Source: Paenibacillus sp. SY21-1
Lineage (GTDB): Bacteria > Bacillota > Bacilli > Paenibacillales > Paenibacillaceae
Direction of reading: 5' to 3'
Assembly (NCBI RefSeq): GCF_005222705.1
Contig: NZ_STGF01000028.1
Coordinates: 37,092 to 101,091 of the forward strand
Length of the DNA stretch: 64,000 nt
The translations under genes were made by a program, and so were the position numbers. The notes below the pieces were generated by a model. That model saw nothing but the letters and a program-made list of their open reading frames with translations, was not told where the DNA came from and did not search any database. Shown here in pieces: positions 35,615 through 44,178 of this stretch (its first letter is position 1; each line of letters begins with the position of its first letter).

Positions 35615-36157
35615 ATGCGTCGACGCTTTGTCATAGAGGCGGTAATGGTAGCAACGTATGGTCATCTTCTCGTACCCGGTCGTCCCATTGACTATGTCGT
35701 GCCATATTCTTCGATTGCCGAGCTTTACGAGATGAGAGACGGGGCGGAGCCGGTAATGGACGACCCTGACGATGACGGGCACGTGAAAACAAAAATAAAC
35801 GAGCTGATTGCGTTTTTTGAGGACCCGCTCAACCGCAAAAAAATCGAAAAAGCGATGCAGATGCCTTGGCGTGAAAGCGCTCCGCTGCTGCTAAGCGATA
35901 TGATTCAGTTTACGGTTATTCATGCCGTTGATAACGCGCATTACGGTGAATTGTTCGACCCGATCGAAACGGAGCTTCTGCTTACGGGCATGAAGCTGGA
36001 GGTTCCGCTCTTGTCCGATCAATTCGAATTTCAGGAGCGCCTGATTGAAGCCGAGGTTCCGGTGCAGATTTACGATATCGAGGACTTTGAGTTTGCGGTG
36101 GAGGAAGGCATTTCGGCGGGCGATCTCGCGCAGTTCAGCGAGACGGACCGCTTCTAG
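35615..36157 (+). CDS. Conserved hypothetical protein
   Basis: 180 residues, ATG preceded by GGGGGGAG. Acidic and soluble, with no signal peptide. The N-terminal FVIEAVMVATYGHLLVPG and VVPYSSIAELYEM could form a small alpha/beta domain. An acidic patch (DDPDDDG) lies near residue 49, and the C-terminal half is rich in Glu. I do not recognise the family with certainty. It has its own promoter and shares a terminator hairpin with the convergent recombinase gene. Confidence 0.75.
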   Translation: MRRRFVIEAVMVATYGHLLVPGRPIDYVVPYSSIAELYEMRDGAEPVMDDPDDDGHVKTKINELIAFFEDPLNRKKIEKAMQMPWRESAPLLLSDMIQFTVIHAVDNAHYGELFDPIETELLLTGMKLEVPLLSDQFEFQERLIEAEVPVQIYDIEDFEFAVEEGISAGDLAQFSETDRF

Positions 36158-36170
36158 ACGGACGCCATTG

Positions 36171-36219
36171 CGGCCGGGCGGAGGGACGCTAGCTAGCGCT
36201 CCTCTTGCCCGGCCGTTTT
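36171..36219 (+). terminator. Terminator between the hypothetical gene and the XerS-like gene
   Basis: CGGCCGGGC (36171-36179) pairs perfectly with GCCCGGCCG (36207-36215), with GGAG/CTCC inside, followed by TTTT. The right arm lies inside the last codons of the minus-strand recombinase gene. Confidence 0.7.
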
Positions 36220-37290
36220 GCTGCGATCGATCGCTTCCGCCATCGTTTTATCTGTCAAATGGGCATAGATTTGCGTCGTTTCAGGCGATGCATGCCCAAG
36301 CTGCTCTTGCGTTTTATAGATGTCATTGCGCAAATAATAATCGGTGGCAAAGGAATGCCGCAGCTTGTGCACGGTCAAATAAGGCTTGCCGAAACGTTTG
36401 GCGTATTTGATAACCAGCTCCTGGATCGCTCGCTTGGTCATGCGCGAGCCCTCCTGCTTGCCGTTGGCAATGGCGAGAAATAACGCCTTTTCCCGTTTGG
36501 GAGCCTTGTAGCGCACCTCCCTCAGCGAGAGATAGGCCTGTAAATCCTCGACCGCTTCCTGGCGGAAGTAGACAGGCGTTTTAAAGCTGTCGTCATTTTT
36601 GCCCTTACGGTAAACGTAGCACAGCTTTTTCTTCAGCTCGATGTCGTCGAGGTTCAAATTGACCAGCTCGGATACGCGCAGCCCGGAATGAAGAATAAAG
36701 CCGATGATGCAGGCATCGCGTATCATGTTTAGCTCATAGGCGTATATCGCTTGTTTGTTTCCGGCTGCGTCAATCCCGTAGCCATGCTTGACATACGCCA
36801 TAAATTCGGCGATCTCTTCTTCCTGCAGCAGCTTCCCCTCCAGCTTGGCGGCCGTATCCTTCGGCTTGTGCGTCCGTTTTATCGCAACCTTGGCCATCAC
36901 ATTGCGCTTCAGCAGCGGATAAAAATCCTCATCCTCGGCAATTTGGCTTAAATAATGGAACAAGGAGCGAAGGGACGACAGCTTGCGGGTTATCGTCACC
37001 TTGCTGTTGCGTTCCTCTTTATAGGTGGACAAATACATCCGAAATCCGTCGATGCTGTCCATATGCAGCCGTTCCAGCTCCAGCAGAGCGACCTCTTTAA
37101 CCTGCTTTCCCTCCGAAAGTCCCTCCGCCATCAGCCATTTCAGAAAAGTCTCGTAATCGCGTATGTATTCCAGCAGGGAAGACGGCGAAAGGTCGGGCAT
37201 CTTGTATTGAATAAATTTTTCTATGTACCAGGGCATGTCCGGCAATTTCTTGTCGAGCTCCAGCCTGTCCTTTTCCTTTAATAGATTCAT
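36193..37290 (-). CDS. xerS: XerS-like tyrosine recombinase
   Basis: 365 residues from the ATG at 37290 (GGAGGTGAGCAG upstream on this strand). The N-terminal SAM-like domain begins MPWYIEKFIQYKM, and the catalytic domain has Arg in HSGLRVSEL, Lys in YRKGKNDD, HKLRHSFATDY, and LGHASPETTQIYAHL with the nucleophilic Tyr. The length and the MPWY start resemble streptococcal XerS (about 356 residues), which alone resolves chromosome dimers at a site beside its gene. No clear XerS-type site was seen in the 240 bp upstream, so the target is unknown. It could also act on plasmids or elements. Confidence 0.85.
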   Translation of the reverse strand: MNLLKEKDRLELDKKLPDMPWYIEKFIQYKMPDLSPSSLLEYIRDYETFLKWLMAEGLSEGKQVKEVALLELERLHMDSIDGFRMYLSTYKEERNSKVTITRKLSSLRSLFHYLSQIAEDEDFYPLLKRNVMAKVAIKRTHKPKDTAAKLEGKLLQEEEIAEFMAYVKHGYGIDAAGNKQAIYAYELNMIRDACIIGFILHSGLRVSELVNLNLDDIELKKKLCYVYRKGKNDDSFKTPVYFRQEAVEDLQAYLSLREVRYKAPKREKALFLAIANGKQEGSRMTKRAIQELVIKYAKRFGKPYLTVHKLRHSFATDYYLRNDIYKTQEQLGHASPETTQIYAHLTDKTMAEAIDRSKTAGQEER

Positions 37291-37405
37291 TCTGCTCACC
37301 TCCGGGCGTACTTCTAGTGTAACAATTCGGCGATAGACCGGCAACGGCTTCCTAATTCGGAGGTTCTTGCCCAATTGAAAGCGATATCACAAATAATTAG
37401 TAATT

Positions 37406-37434
37406 TTATGTAAAATCGTCCTAGCGGTTACAAT
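37406..37434 (+). promoter_or_regulatory. Promoter of the SleB-like hydrolase gene
   Basis: -35 TTATGT at 37406-37411, a 17-bp spacer, -10 TACAAT at 37429-37434, about 100 bp before the ATG. Confidence 0.4.
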
Positions 37435-37536
37435 ACAAAAGCCGCTGTGTTAAACTCGTACAGACCGGTCATAGCGATTTGTGAATTTTTCCAAGTACAG
37501 AAGCTTTTGCAAGACAAGACGCAAGGAGGTCCTATT

Positions 37537-38199
37537 ATGATGATGAAAATGAAAGCTTTACCCCATAGCATCGCCGCTCTGCTCGTTATGCTGCTGCTTG
37601 GCTCATTCCCGCTTGAGGCTGCGCACGCGGCGCCGCCGACAGTGCTGAAGCAAGGCATGAACAACGCAGACGTGCCGGATTTGCAATATCGCCTGAAAAC
37701 GCTTGGTTACTTCGGGGATAGCTTATCGAGCTACTTTGATGAATCCACGCTGGATTCCCTGCTGCGCTTTCAACGCGATTACGGGCTTGCAGCTGACGGC
37801 ATAGCCGGAAAAAACACCTGGACGACATTAAAAAAGGTGTCGGTGAATAAAACGGAGCTTGATTTGCTGGCCAAAATTATTCATGCGGAGGCGCGCGGCG
37901 AATCCTATACAGGGCAAGTTGCGGTCGGCGCGGTCGTCATGAATCGTCTTGCTGCCGAAGGTTTTCCCGATTCGGTGAAAGGCGTAATCGAGCAGCCGCG
38001 AGCCTTCACCGCCGTTGACGACGGGCAATATGCGCTTGCGCCGAATGAAACGGCATACCGCGCCGCACAAGCGGCGGTAAGAGGCGAAGACCCTACGGGC
38101 GGAGCGCTGTATTATTTTAACCCGGAGACGGCGACATCCGAATGGATTTGGTCGCGCAAGCAGACGATCAAGATCGGCAATCATATATTTGCGGTATAA
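37537..38199 (+). CDS. Secreted cell-wall hydrolase with peptidoglycan-binding domain (SleB-like)
   Basis: 220 residues from the ATG at 37537 (AAGGAGG upstream). The signal peptide spans about 1-30 and ends LEAAHAA. PG_binding_1 covers about 36-90 (LKQGMNNADVPDLQYRLKTLGYF). The C-terminal Hydrolase_2 domain covers about 100-220 (LLAKIIHAEARGESYTGQVAVGAVVMNRL, with the catalytic Glu in HAEARGE). SleB-type enzymes are lytic transglycosylases of the spore cortex; this one could also act on vegetative wall. It is monocistronic, between a promoter and a strong terminator. Confidence 0.9.
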   Translation: MMMKMKALPHSIAALLVMLLLGSFPLEAAHAAPPTVLKQGMNNADVPDLQYRLKTLGYFGDSLSSYFDESTLDSLLRFQRDYGLAADGIAGKNTWTTLKKVSVNKTELDLLAKIIHAEARGESYTGQVAVGAVVMNRLAAEGFPDSVKGVIEQPRAFTAVDDGQYALAPNETAYRAAQAAVRGEDPTGGALYYFNPETATSEWIWSRKQTIKIGNHIFAV

Positions 38200-38204
38200 G
38201 CATC

Positions 38205-38257
38205 GGCATTTTTTGCGGCAGAGCGGAAGCTCCCGGCAGAAAATGCCTTTTGCTTTT
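38205..38257 (+). terminator. Terminator after the SleB-like gene
   Basis: GGCATTTT (38205-38212) pairs with AAAATGCC (38240-38247), followed by TTTTGCTTTTT. Confidence 0.75.
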
Positions 38258-38334
38258 TCAAATTTGCCGAAAGATGGTACAATAGACGTTGTTGGCCGAC
38301 AGGCTGAAGTTAGGAATGATGGAGGTGTCGAACG

Positions 38335-39054
38335 TTGAAGGTAGAAATATGGTCGGATTATGTCTGTCCGTTTTGCTATATAGGCAAAAGAAAGTTTGAG
38401 CGCGCGCTTGAACAGTTTGCCCAAAAAGGTGAAATCGAAGTCGTGTTCCGCAGCTTCGAGCTTAATCCCGCAGCAGATGCGCATTCGGGCATCAGCACAT
38501 TCCGAATGCTTGCCGCCAAATACGGCATGAGCGAGGAGCAGGCAAAGGCGACGACGCTCAATGTCGCTCAGCAGGCTGCAGCTGTCGGGCTGGAATTCCG
38601 TTTTGAGGGCACGGTGGAAACCAATACGTTTGACGCGCATCGTCTGGTGCATTTTGCAGCAGCGAAGCAGAAGGAGCAAGAGCTGTCCGAGCGGCTGTTC
38701 CGCGCTTATTTTACCGATGGGGTAAATGTTGGCGACCGCGCCCGGCTAATTGGGCTTGCGACCGAAATCGGGCTCGACAGGAACGAGGCATCCGCTATGC
38801 TGGAGTCGGACGACTACAAGCAAGTCGTTCGCGACGAGGAGCAGGAAGGCAGCCAATTAGGCATTCGCGGCGTGCCGTTCTACGTGTTTGACCGCAAGTA
38901 TGCAGTTTCCGGTGCCCAAGCGACCGAGGTGTTTCTGGATACCTTGAATAAGGCCTGGCAGGAAAAGCAGCCTTCTTTGATTCAGGTGAATGAAGGAGCC
39001 GAAGCAGAGCTTTGCACCGATGGCGTATGCGCCCCCAAAAACACTAATGCGTAG
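38335..39054 (+). CDS. DsbA-family oxidoreductase (FrnE-like)
   Basis: 239 residues starting at TTG 38335, eight bases after GGAGGT. The thioredoxin-fold active site is CPFC at about residues 11-14 (WSDYVCPFCYIGKRKFERAL), followed by an all-helical insert and the cis-Pro segment IRGVPFYVFDRKY. No signal peptide, so it is cytoplasmic, like FrnE/2-hydroxychromene-isomerase-type proteins. The C terminus carries an extra Cys pair (ELCTDGVCAPK). Confidence 0.88.
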   Translation: MKVEIWSDYVCPFCYIGKRKFERALEQFAQKGEIEVVFRSFELNPAADAHSGISTFRMLAAKYGMSEEQAKATTLNVAQQAAAVGLEFRFEGTVETNTFDAHRLVHFAAAKQKEQELSERLFRAYFTDGVNVGDRARLIGLATEIGLDRNEASAMLESDDYKQVVRDEEQEGSQLGIRGVPFYVFDRKYAVSGAQATEVFLDTLNKAWQEKQPSLIQVNEGAEAELCTDGVCAPKNTNA

Positions 39055-39113
39055 CCAACCTTTCCTCCAATGAATGGATGGAGTTCAATCGTGGAAAATG
39101 AGGAGGAATACCA

Positions 39114-40211
39114 ATGACAGTCAGCAAGGAGCAGCTGTATATTTTCGCGGGTTCTTACGCGGAAGCGGAGAATAGCGGCATTTATGTATATACGTTTGAC
39201 GAACAGACAGGCCGGTTGTCGCGGACGGATGAATGGGGCGGGCTAAAAAACCCCACCTTCCTGAATGTCGATGCCGAACGTCGTTTATTGTACGCAATTG
39301 GCGAGACGGTGGATGAAACCGGCAATAAGGTAGGAGAAGCGGCGGCTTTCGCGATCGATGCGGCCAGCGGCAAGCTGGAATTGCTAAATCGCGCGGTTAC
39401 AGTCGCCTCAACCACTTGCCATATACAGCGCGATGCGGCAAGCAAGTATGCCACCGTAACAAGCTACCACGGCGGCATGGTGGGCCTTAGCGCGATTGAA
39501 GCGGACGGACGCATCGGTGCGCTGCTTGATTCGCAGCAGCATACGGGAAGCAGCAGCCACCCCGAGCGACAGGATCGCCCGCACCCGCATTCTTCCTTTT
39601 ATAGCCCGGATGGTCGCTATTTGCTCGTTTCCGATCTCGGCCTGGACCTCATAATTACGTATGCGCTGGACCGGGAGCAGAACAAGCTGGCTCGCGTCCA
39701 GGCAGCAACGGTGCCGCCAGGATCGGGACCGCGGCATTTGACATTTCATCCGAACGGGAAATTTGTTTATGTTATTAATGAAATCAATTCGACCATTTCT
39801 TCCTTTGCTTATGAGGCGGAGCACGGAGAGTTGACTCCGCTCAGCACGGTCGGCACGATCCCTGCATCGGTAACGATCGAAAACTCCTGCGCGGAAATTG
39901 CGATATCAAAGGACGGCCGTTATTTGTACGGCTCCAATCGCGGGCATGACAGCATTGTTGTGTTCTCCGTCAATAGCGATGACGGCTCTCTGGAGGTTGT
40001 GCAGCATATTTCGGTAGAAGGCGGGCATCCGCGGCATTTCGCCCTTACGCCTAACGGCGCGTATTTGCTTGCGGCCAATCGGGATACCGATAATATCGTG
40101 ACCTTCAGCGTCGATGCAAATAGCGGGAAGCTGACATACACGGGTGTTCAGGAGCAGGTATCCAAACCGGTGTGCGTTATTCCGATATACTTAACGGTTC
40201 AGCATTCATAA
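39114..40211 (+). CDS. pgl: 6-phosphogluconolactonase, beta-propeller (YkgB/Pgl) type
   Basis: 365 residues, GAGGAATACC before the ATG. Repeated blades are visible: FAGSYAEAENSGIYVYTFD, HPHSSFYSPDGRYLLVSDLGLD, GPRHLTFHPNGKFVYVINE and HPRHFALTPNGAYLLAANRDTDN. It hydrolyses 6-phosphogluconolactone in the pentose phosphate pathway. Some proteins of this fold act on other lactones or muconolactones, so the substrate is not certain. Confidence 0.88.
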   Translation: MTVSKEQLYIFAGSYAEAENSGIYVYTFDEQTGRLSRTDEWGGLKNPTFLNVDAERRLLYAIGETVDETGNKVGEAAAFAIDAASGKLELLNRAVTVASTTCHIQRDAASKYATVTSYHGGMVGLSAIEADGRIGALLDSQQHTGSSSHPERQDRPHPHSSFYSPDGRYLLVSDLGLDLIITYALDREQNKLARVQAATVPPGSGPRHLTFHPNGKFVYVINEINSTISSFAYEAEHGELTPLSTVGTIPASVTIENSCAEIAISKDGRYLYGSNRGHDSIVVFSVNSDDGSLEVVQHISVEGGHPRHFALTPNGAYLLAANRDTDNIVTFSVDANSGKLTYTGVQEQVSKPVCVIPIYLTVQHS

Positions 40212-40332
40212 GCGTCAGAGCTTAACGGAATATATGCAGGCAATGTCGTCAAAGGTTGATGATAGCCCTTGGCGCCGCACGATGATAATATAATAGAGAT
40301 AAATAGCTTATTTGAAGAGGGGAATACAGAAG

Positions 40333-40545
40333 GTGTCCACACAAGAAGAAAAAGTTAAGCTGGTTGCAACCAAAATTTTCAAATGCAAAAATCCGGAATG
40401 CAAAGCCTGGGTAAGAGACGAATTTGCGGCCGCAGAGCAGACTTGTCCGCTATGCAAAGGGCCGATGCTCAGAAGCATGCGTCATTTGCCGCCTGTTCAG
40501 AACAAGCCTAAGCGCCAGCCGAGGACGCCAAAATCCGACTTTTAG
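40333..40545 (+). CDS. YdjO-like cold-inducible zinc-ribbon protein
   Basis: 70 residues from GTG 40333 with GAGGGG about 10 bp upstream; an in-frame TTG at 40312 would place that site inside the gene. The zinc ribbon is KCKNPECKAWVRDEF then TCPLCKGPM (two Cys pairs), followed by a basic, Pro-rich tail. It resembles B. subtilis YdjO, a cold-inducible protein of unknown role. Confidence 0.78.
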   Translation: MSTQEEKVKLVATKIFKCKNPECKAWVRDEFAAAEQTCPLCKGPMLRSMRHLPPVQNKPKRQPRTPKSDF

Positions 40546-40632
40546 GCACATGCCAAGAGGGCTGTTCCGCTATCGTCTATTCAGACATGCGGGGCGGTCC
40601 TCTTGCTGTATGCCGGCAGAAAGGCGGCTTTC

Positions 40633-41973
40633 ATGCTCATCTATTTTATTGCCCTGCTTGCAGCGGCATCGGTTGTGCTCGTCAACAATCTGAAAGTTGA
40701 AGCGTATCGCTGGGCAGCTTATTTCCTTGCGAGCGCCTCCATCGGCGGACTGAGTTATCTGCTCGCCGAACGCGGCTGGGATCTGTGGGCCGCCATTTTG
40801 GCCTTTGTGAATTATACGGTGACTCCTTACGCGGTGCTCGTCTTCAGCCTATTGTATACGCTCCCAACGCCTGCGGCGATAACGAAGCGAAGGCTGAAGC
40901 TTTGGCTGCTGCTGCCGGTGCTGTTTATGGCGGGGGTAGCGCTCCTCCAGTCGGATAAACATCTGTACGATGTGGTCGCGCTGCTCTGGTTCGCTCCTTA
41001 CTACTTGCTGTCCTGCGCGCTTCTCATCCGGTCTGTATGGCTGGAAAAGGACCGCGGCCAAAGGCGGGGCCGCCTCATAACGGCGGCTATCATTGCACCG
41101 ACTCTGGTTGGAGTGCTAGTGTTTATTTATGGAGCAAAGGCGTTTGTGCCGGATTTTGCGTTCATGAACTACGTTTCGGTATTTATTGCCTATTCGCTTG
41201 TCATTGCGGGCTTAAGCGCATTTGTATACGGTGTGCTTGGCGTGAAGCTTACCTTTGAGCCCGATCCGCTCGGAAGCAGAAGAAAAGCGATAAGCACCGG
41301 AGTCGCGATGCTCAATCATTCCTTCAAAAACGAAATCGGCAAAATTGCCATCAGCGCGGAAAATGTAAATGCGATGATGGCTCAAGAGGATCAGGCCGCG
41401 GCGGAGCAACTATTGGTAATTAAGAATGCTTCGCGCCATATGCTTGGAATGGTTGCAAGAATGCACAGCCAGTTAAAGGATATTCTGCTTCGCGAGCAGG
41501 AGCTCGAGCTGGATCGTCTTGTGGGACAGTGCCTGAGCCAGCACCGGGAGGCGCTGAAGCGAAAACAGATTGCCGTCAGCGAAATTTACGTCGTGAAGCC
41601 GCTCTTAATGGGCGATCCTGTCCATCTGCTAGAGGCGTTCGGCAATGTGGTGATGAATGCGGTTGAGGCGATGCCGGAAACGGGCGGCAGCCTGGAAATC
41701 TCGATTGAAGACTATAAAAGGGGCGTTCGGCTTGCGTTCGCAGACAATGGTCCAGGTGTGCCGGACAGCCTGCTTGACCATGTGTTCGAGCCGTTCGTGA
41801 GCGGGGGGAAATCGGGTCTTAATTTTGGGCTGGGGCTTTCCTATGTGTCTCAAGTCATGCAGCTCAGCGGCGGCAAGGTCGAGCTTGCTAACCGGAGCGG
41901 AGGAGGAGCATGCGTCTCTTTTTATTGGCCGAGACGAAAGCTTGCAGGCCGGGCCCGCGGAAGGGAGCGTTAA
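40633..41973 (+). CDS. Membrane sensor histidine kinase with 7TM-type N terminus
   Basis: 446 residues from the ATG at 40633 (GAAAGGCGG upstream); an in-frame TTG start ten codons earlier is less likely. About seven membrane helices occupy residues 1-215, with no large extracellular loop. The phosphoacceptor region is LNHSFKNEIGKIAISAEN (His near 236). ATP-lid motifs are NVVMNAVEAM (N box), FADNGPGVP (G1) and GLNFGLGLSYV (G2). The response regulator gene follows at once, separated by a single base. The signal is unknown. Confidence 0.87.
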   Translation: MLIYFIALLAAASVVLVNNLKVEAYRWAAYFLASASIGGLSYLLAERGWDLWAAILAFVNYTVTPYAVLVFSLLYTLPTPAAITKRRLKLWLLLPVLFMAGVALLQSDKHLYDVVALLWFAPYYLLSCALLIRSVWLEKDRGQRRGRLITAAIIAPTLVGVLVFIYGAKAFVPDFAFMNYVSVFIAYSLVIAGLSAFVYGVLGVKLTFEPDPLGSRRKAISTGVAMLNHSFKNEIGKIAISAENVNAMMAQEDQAAAEQLLVIKNASRHMLGMVARMHSQLKDILLREQELELDRLVGQCLSQHREALKRKQIAVSEIYVVKPLLMGDPVHLLEAFGNVVMNAVEAMPETGGSLEISIEDYKRGVRLAFADNGPGVPDSLLDHVFEPFVSGGKSGLNFGLGLSYVSQVMQLSGGKVELANRSGGGACVSFYWPRRKLAGRARGRER

Positions 41974-41974
41974 A

Positions 41975-42619
41975 ATGACGATTAAAGTGTTGATTATCGA
42001 GGATGATCCGGATTGGGCAAGCGCGCTAACCTCTTATCTGAGCCGGGAGCGGGATTTGCTGGTAGTCGGGGCTGCCTCAACGTCCGAGGAGGCGCTTAGC
42101 CTCGCCGGTACGCTCGCCTTTGACGTAGCGCTTATGGATATTCAGCTCGAGGGCAGCAGGCTGGACGGCATTCAAACGGCGATGCTGCTTCATGAGCGTT
42201 CAACGGCCAAAATCATCATGCTTACCTCGTTAACGGATGAACAATCGATGACGCAATCCTTTACGGCGGGAGCTGTGCACTACTTGGACAAAAGCCGTTA
42301 TGAAGAGCTGCCGCATGCGATACGCAGCGCCTTCCGGCATCCCGCCCCGATGGAGGCGCTGTTAAAAGAGCTTGGCAGGCTTCAGCGGGAGGAACAGCTA
42401 AAGGGATTGACAGGAGCGGAGCGCGAGGTGTTCGAGCTGATCGAGCAAGGATATACGCAACCGCAAATCGAGAAGAAGCTGTACAAGGCGGAAAGCACGC
42501 TTAAAAATCAGGTCAACAAAATGCTGAAGAAGCTTGGCGTGAAATCAAGCAAAGAGGCGGTCAACAAAGTAAGAAGGCGCGGGCTGCTGCCGGAGGCGGA
42601 CAAGGACGAGCGGCAGTAG
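41975..42619 (+). CDS. NarL/LuxR-type response regulator
   Basis: 214 residues from the ATG at 41975 (AAGGGAGCG upstream). The receiver domain (1-120) has the acidic pair IIEDD and phosphoacceptor Asp in VALMDIQLEG, then MLTSL and LDKSR with the conserved Lys. The C-terminal HTH (about 145-205) reads LTGAEREVFELIEQGYTQPQIEKKL. Partner of the upstream kinase; the targets are not known. Confidence 0.9.
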   Translation: MTIKVLIIEDDPDWASALTSYLSRERDLLVVGAASTSEEALSLAGTLAFDVALMDIQLEGSRLDGIQTAMLLHERSTAKIIMLTSLTDEQSMTQSFTAGAVHYLDKSRYEELPHAIRSAFRHPAPMEALLKELGRLQREEQLKGLTGAEREVFELIEQGYTQPQIEKKLYKAESTLKNQVNKMLKKLGVKSSKEAVNKVRRRGLLPEADKDERQ

Positions 42620-42628
42620 ACTGCGGCG

Positions 42629-42664
42629 GAGGGGTGCTACAATTTGTAGTACCCCTCGCTTTTT
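42629..42664 (+). terminator. Terminator after the two-component operon
   Basis: GAGGGGTGCTAC and GTAGTACCCCTC form a nearly perfect 12-bp stem (one extra pairing shift at the middle) around AATTT, followed by GCTTTTT. It lies 9 bp after the response regulator stop. Confidence 0.85.
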
Positions 42665-42741
42665 CAGGCCTAAAGAAGATGGATCTGCCGCCGCATGCAA
42701 CGGACCGGTATAATACAAGCAAGAGAGTGAGGCGCTACAGG

Positions 42742-43173
42742 ATGCAGCCGCAAAAGGAATGGAACGATACATCCATATTGCTGATTGATGGAGAATGTAT
42801 GCTGTGCAGCAAAATAACCCGTTTCGTCGTGAAACGCGACCGGAAGCGAAGGTTTCGGTTCGCGGCGCTGCAATCCCCTGCCGGCCAGCGCCTGCTTAGT
42901 CAGGGAGGCTTGCCGCTGCAGGATTTTAATACGTTTGTGCTGGTAGAGAACGGACGTTATCGCATTAAATCGACTGGAGCGCTGCATGTGCTGCGCGGGC
43001 TTGGCGGATTATGGCCGCTGTTATACGCATTCATGATTGTCCCGCCGCGATGGCGTAATCTCGTTTACGACTGGATCGCGGGAAGCAGATACAAATGGTT
43101 TGGGAAAACCGACGTTTGCATGCTTCCCGGCAAAGAGGTCCTCGACAGATTCCTCCAGGATGGTCTAGCGTAA
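42742..43173 (+). CDS. DCC-family thiol-disulfide oxidoreductase (DUF393)
   Basis: 143 residues from the ATG at 42742; a longer in-frame start at 42634 would overlap the terminator. The family motif DGECMLC (DxxCxxC) is near residue 15, followed by VKRDRKRRFRFAALQS. The C terminus has a hydrophobic stretch (LGGLWPLLYAFMIVPPRWR). Members are thioredoxin-like proteins of unknown partner. It is the first of three genes that look linked. Confidence 0.82.
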   Translation: MQPQKEWNDTSILLIDGECMLCSKITRFVVKRDRKRRFRFAALQSPAGQRLLSQGGLPLQDFNTFVLVENGRYRIKSTGALHVLRGLGGLWPLLYAFMIVPPRWRNLVYDWIAGSRYKWFGKTDVCMLPGKEVLDRFLQDGLA

Positions 43174-43242
43174 ACGGCTGTCGCCGCCCTTGCGGCACAA
43201 GCGATCGTTTCGCACATTTAGTTACCTAAGGAGTTGGTAGGG

Positions 43243-44178
43243 ATGGGGGGCAAACCCGTTTACGTCGAGCTTGCAATAGATGCCGACATGGAGGTGCTTT
43301 GGGCGCATACGCAAAAACCGGAGCTGCATGAGCAATGGGATTTGCGCTTTACGACAATCGACTATTTGCCGCGCGAGAACGAAGCCGATCCGCAGCCGTT
43401 TCTCTATACGACCCGAATCGGCTTCGGCCTGCGCATTCATGGAACTGGACTTACGCGCGGCAGCTCGGCGGAGCGGGAGGGCGAGCGCATGTCGTCGCTG
43501 CAGTTTGCGTCCGAGCAGAAGGCGTCGCTCATCAGCAGAGGCAGCGGCTACTGGAAATATAAGCGCACCGATAAAGGCGTTGTGTTTGCGACGCAATTCG
43601 ATTATCACACCCGTTATGGCGCCGCAGGCAGATGGCTTGACCGGGCGGCGTTCAGACCGCTATTCGGCTTTGCGACCGCATGGAGCTTCGACCGGCTGCG
43701 GATTTGGCTTGAGCAGGGTATTCCGCCGTCCATCATCGCTGAACGAGCGCTTGTGCATTACTGCGCAGTTGGCCTGCTCGCTGTGCTCTGGCTATATCAG
43801 GGGCTTGTGCCCAAGCTGCTGTTTCCCGAGGGAGGCGAGCTTGCGCTCCTGACAGCAACGGGGGCATTTCGCGGAATAGAGCCGCTTGCGCTGAAAATCC
43901 TTGGTGCAAGCGAAATGGTCATCGCGGTCCTATCCTGTCTTTGGCATCGACACGGCTGGGCTTCATGGGCGCAGACGCTGCTGCTTGCGGCCCTTACACT
44001 ACCGGCTATAGTGTCGGAGCCGTCCCTGCTCCAGTCGCCGTTTAATCCGTTGACAATAGCCTTGCCGATGCTGGGCCTGAACACAGCCGTAGCGTTGACC
44101 CGCCGCCATCTGCCGAACGCAGGCAGGTGCATACGCAGGCGGTCAGCGACACCAAGGAAGGGAGCGGATGCTGCATGA
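43243..44178 (+). CDS. SRPBCC-like domain fused to a DoxX-like membrane domain
   Basis: 311 residues from the ATG at 43243 (AAGGAG upstream). Residues 1-155 read like an SRPBCC/START ligand-binding domain (VYVELAIDADMEVLWAHTQKPELHEQWDLRF). Residues 165-290 contain about four membrane helices of DoxX-like type (ALVHYCAVGLLAVLWLYQGLVPKLLFP, LKILGASEMVIAVLSC). It ends in a basic tail. The stop overlaps the start of the DUF4166 gene (ATGA). The fusion suggests that a lipid or quinone-like ligand is bound at the membrane; this is inference. Confidence 0.8.
   Translation: MGGKPVYVELAIDADMEVLWAHTQKPELHEQWDLRFTTIDYLPRENEADPQPFLYTTRIGFGLRIHGTGLTRGSSAEREGERMSSLQFASEQKASLISRGSGYWKYKRTDKGVVFATQFDYHTRYGAAGRWLDRAAFRPLFGFATAWSFDRLRIWLEQGIPPSIIAERALVHYCAVGLLAVLWLYQGLVPKLLFPEGGELALLTATGAFRGIEPLALKILGASEMVIAVLSCLWHRHGWASWAQTLLLAALTLPAIVSEPSLLQSPFNPLTIALPMLGLNTAVALTRRHLPNAGRCIRRRSATPRKGADAA

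Noticed and set aside
37395..37420. Third dif-like site upstream of xerS (TTATGTAAAAT)
   Set aside because: The left half is not complementary (about 4 of 11 positions), and the sequence is better explained as a -35 element of the SleB-like gene promoter.
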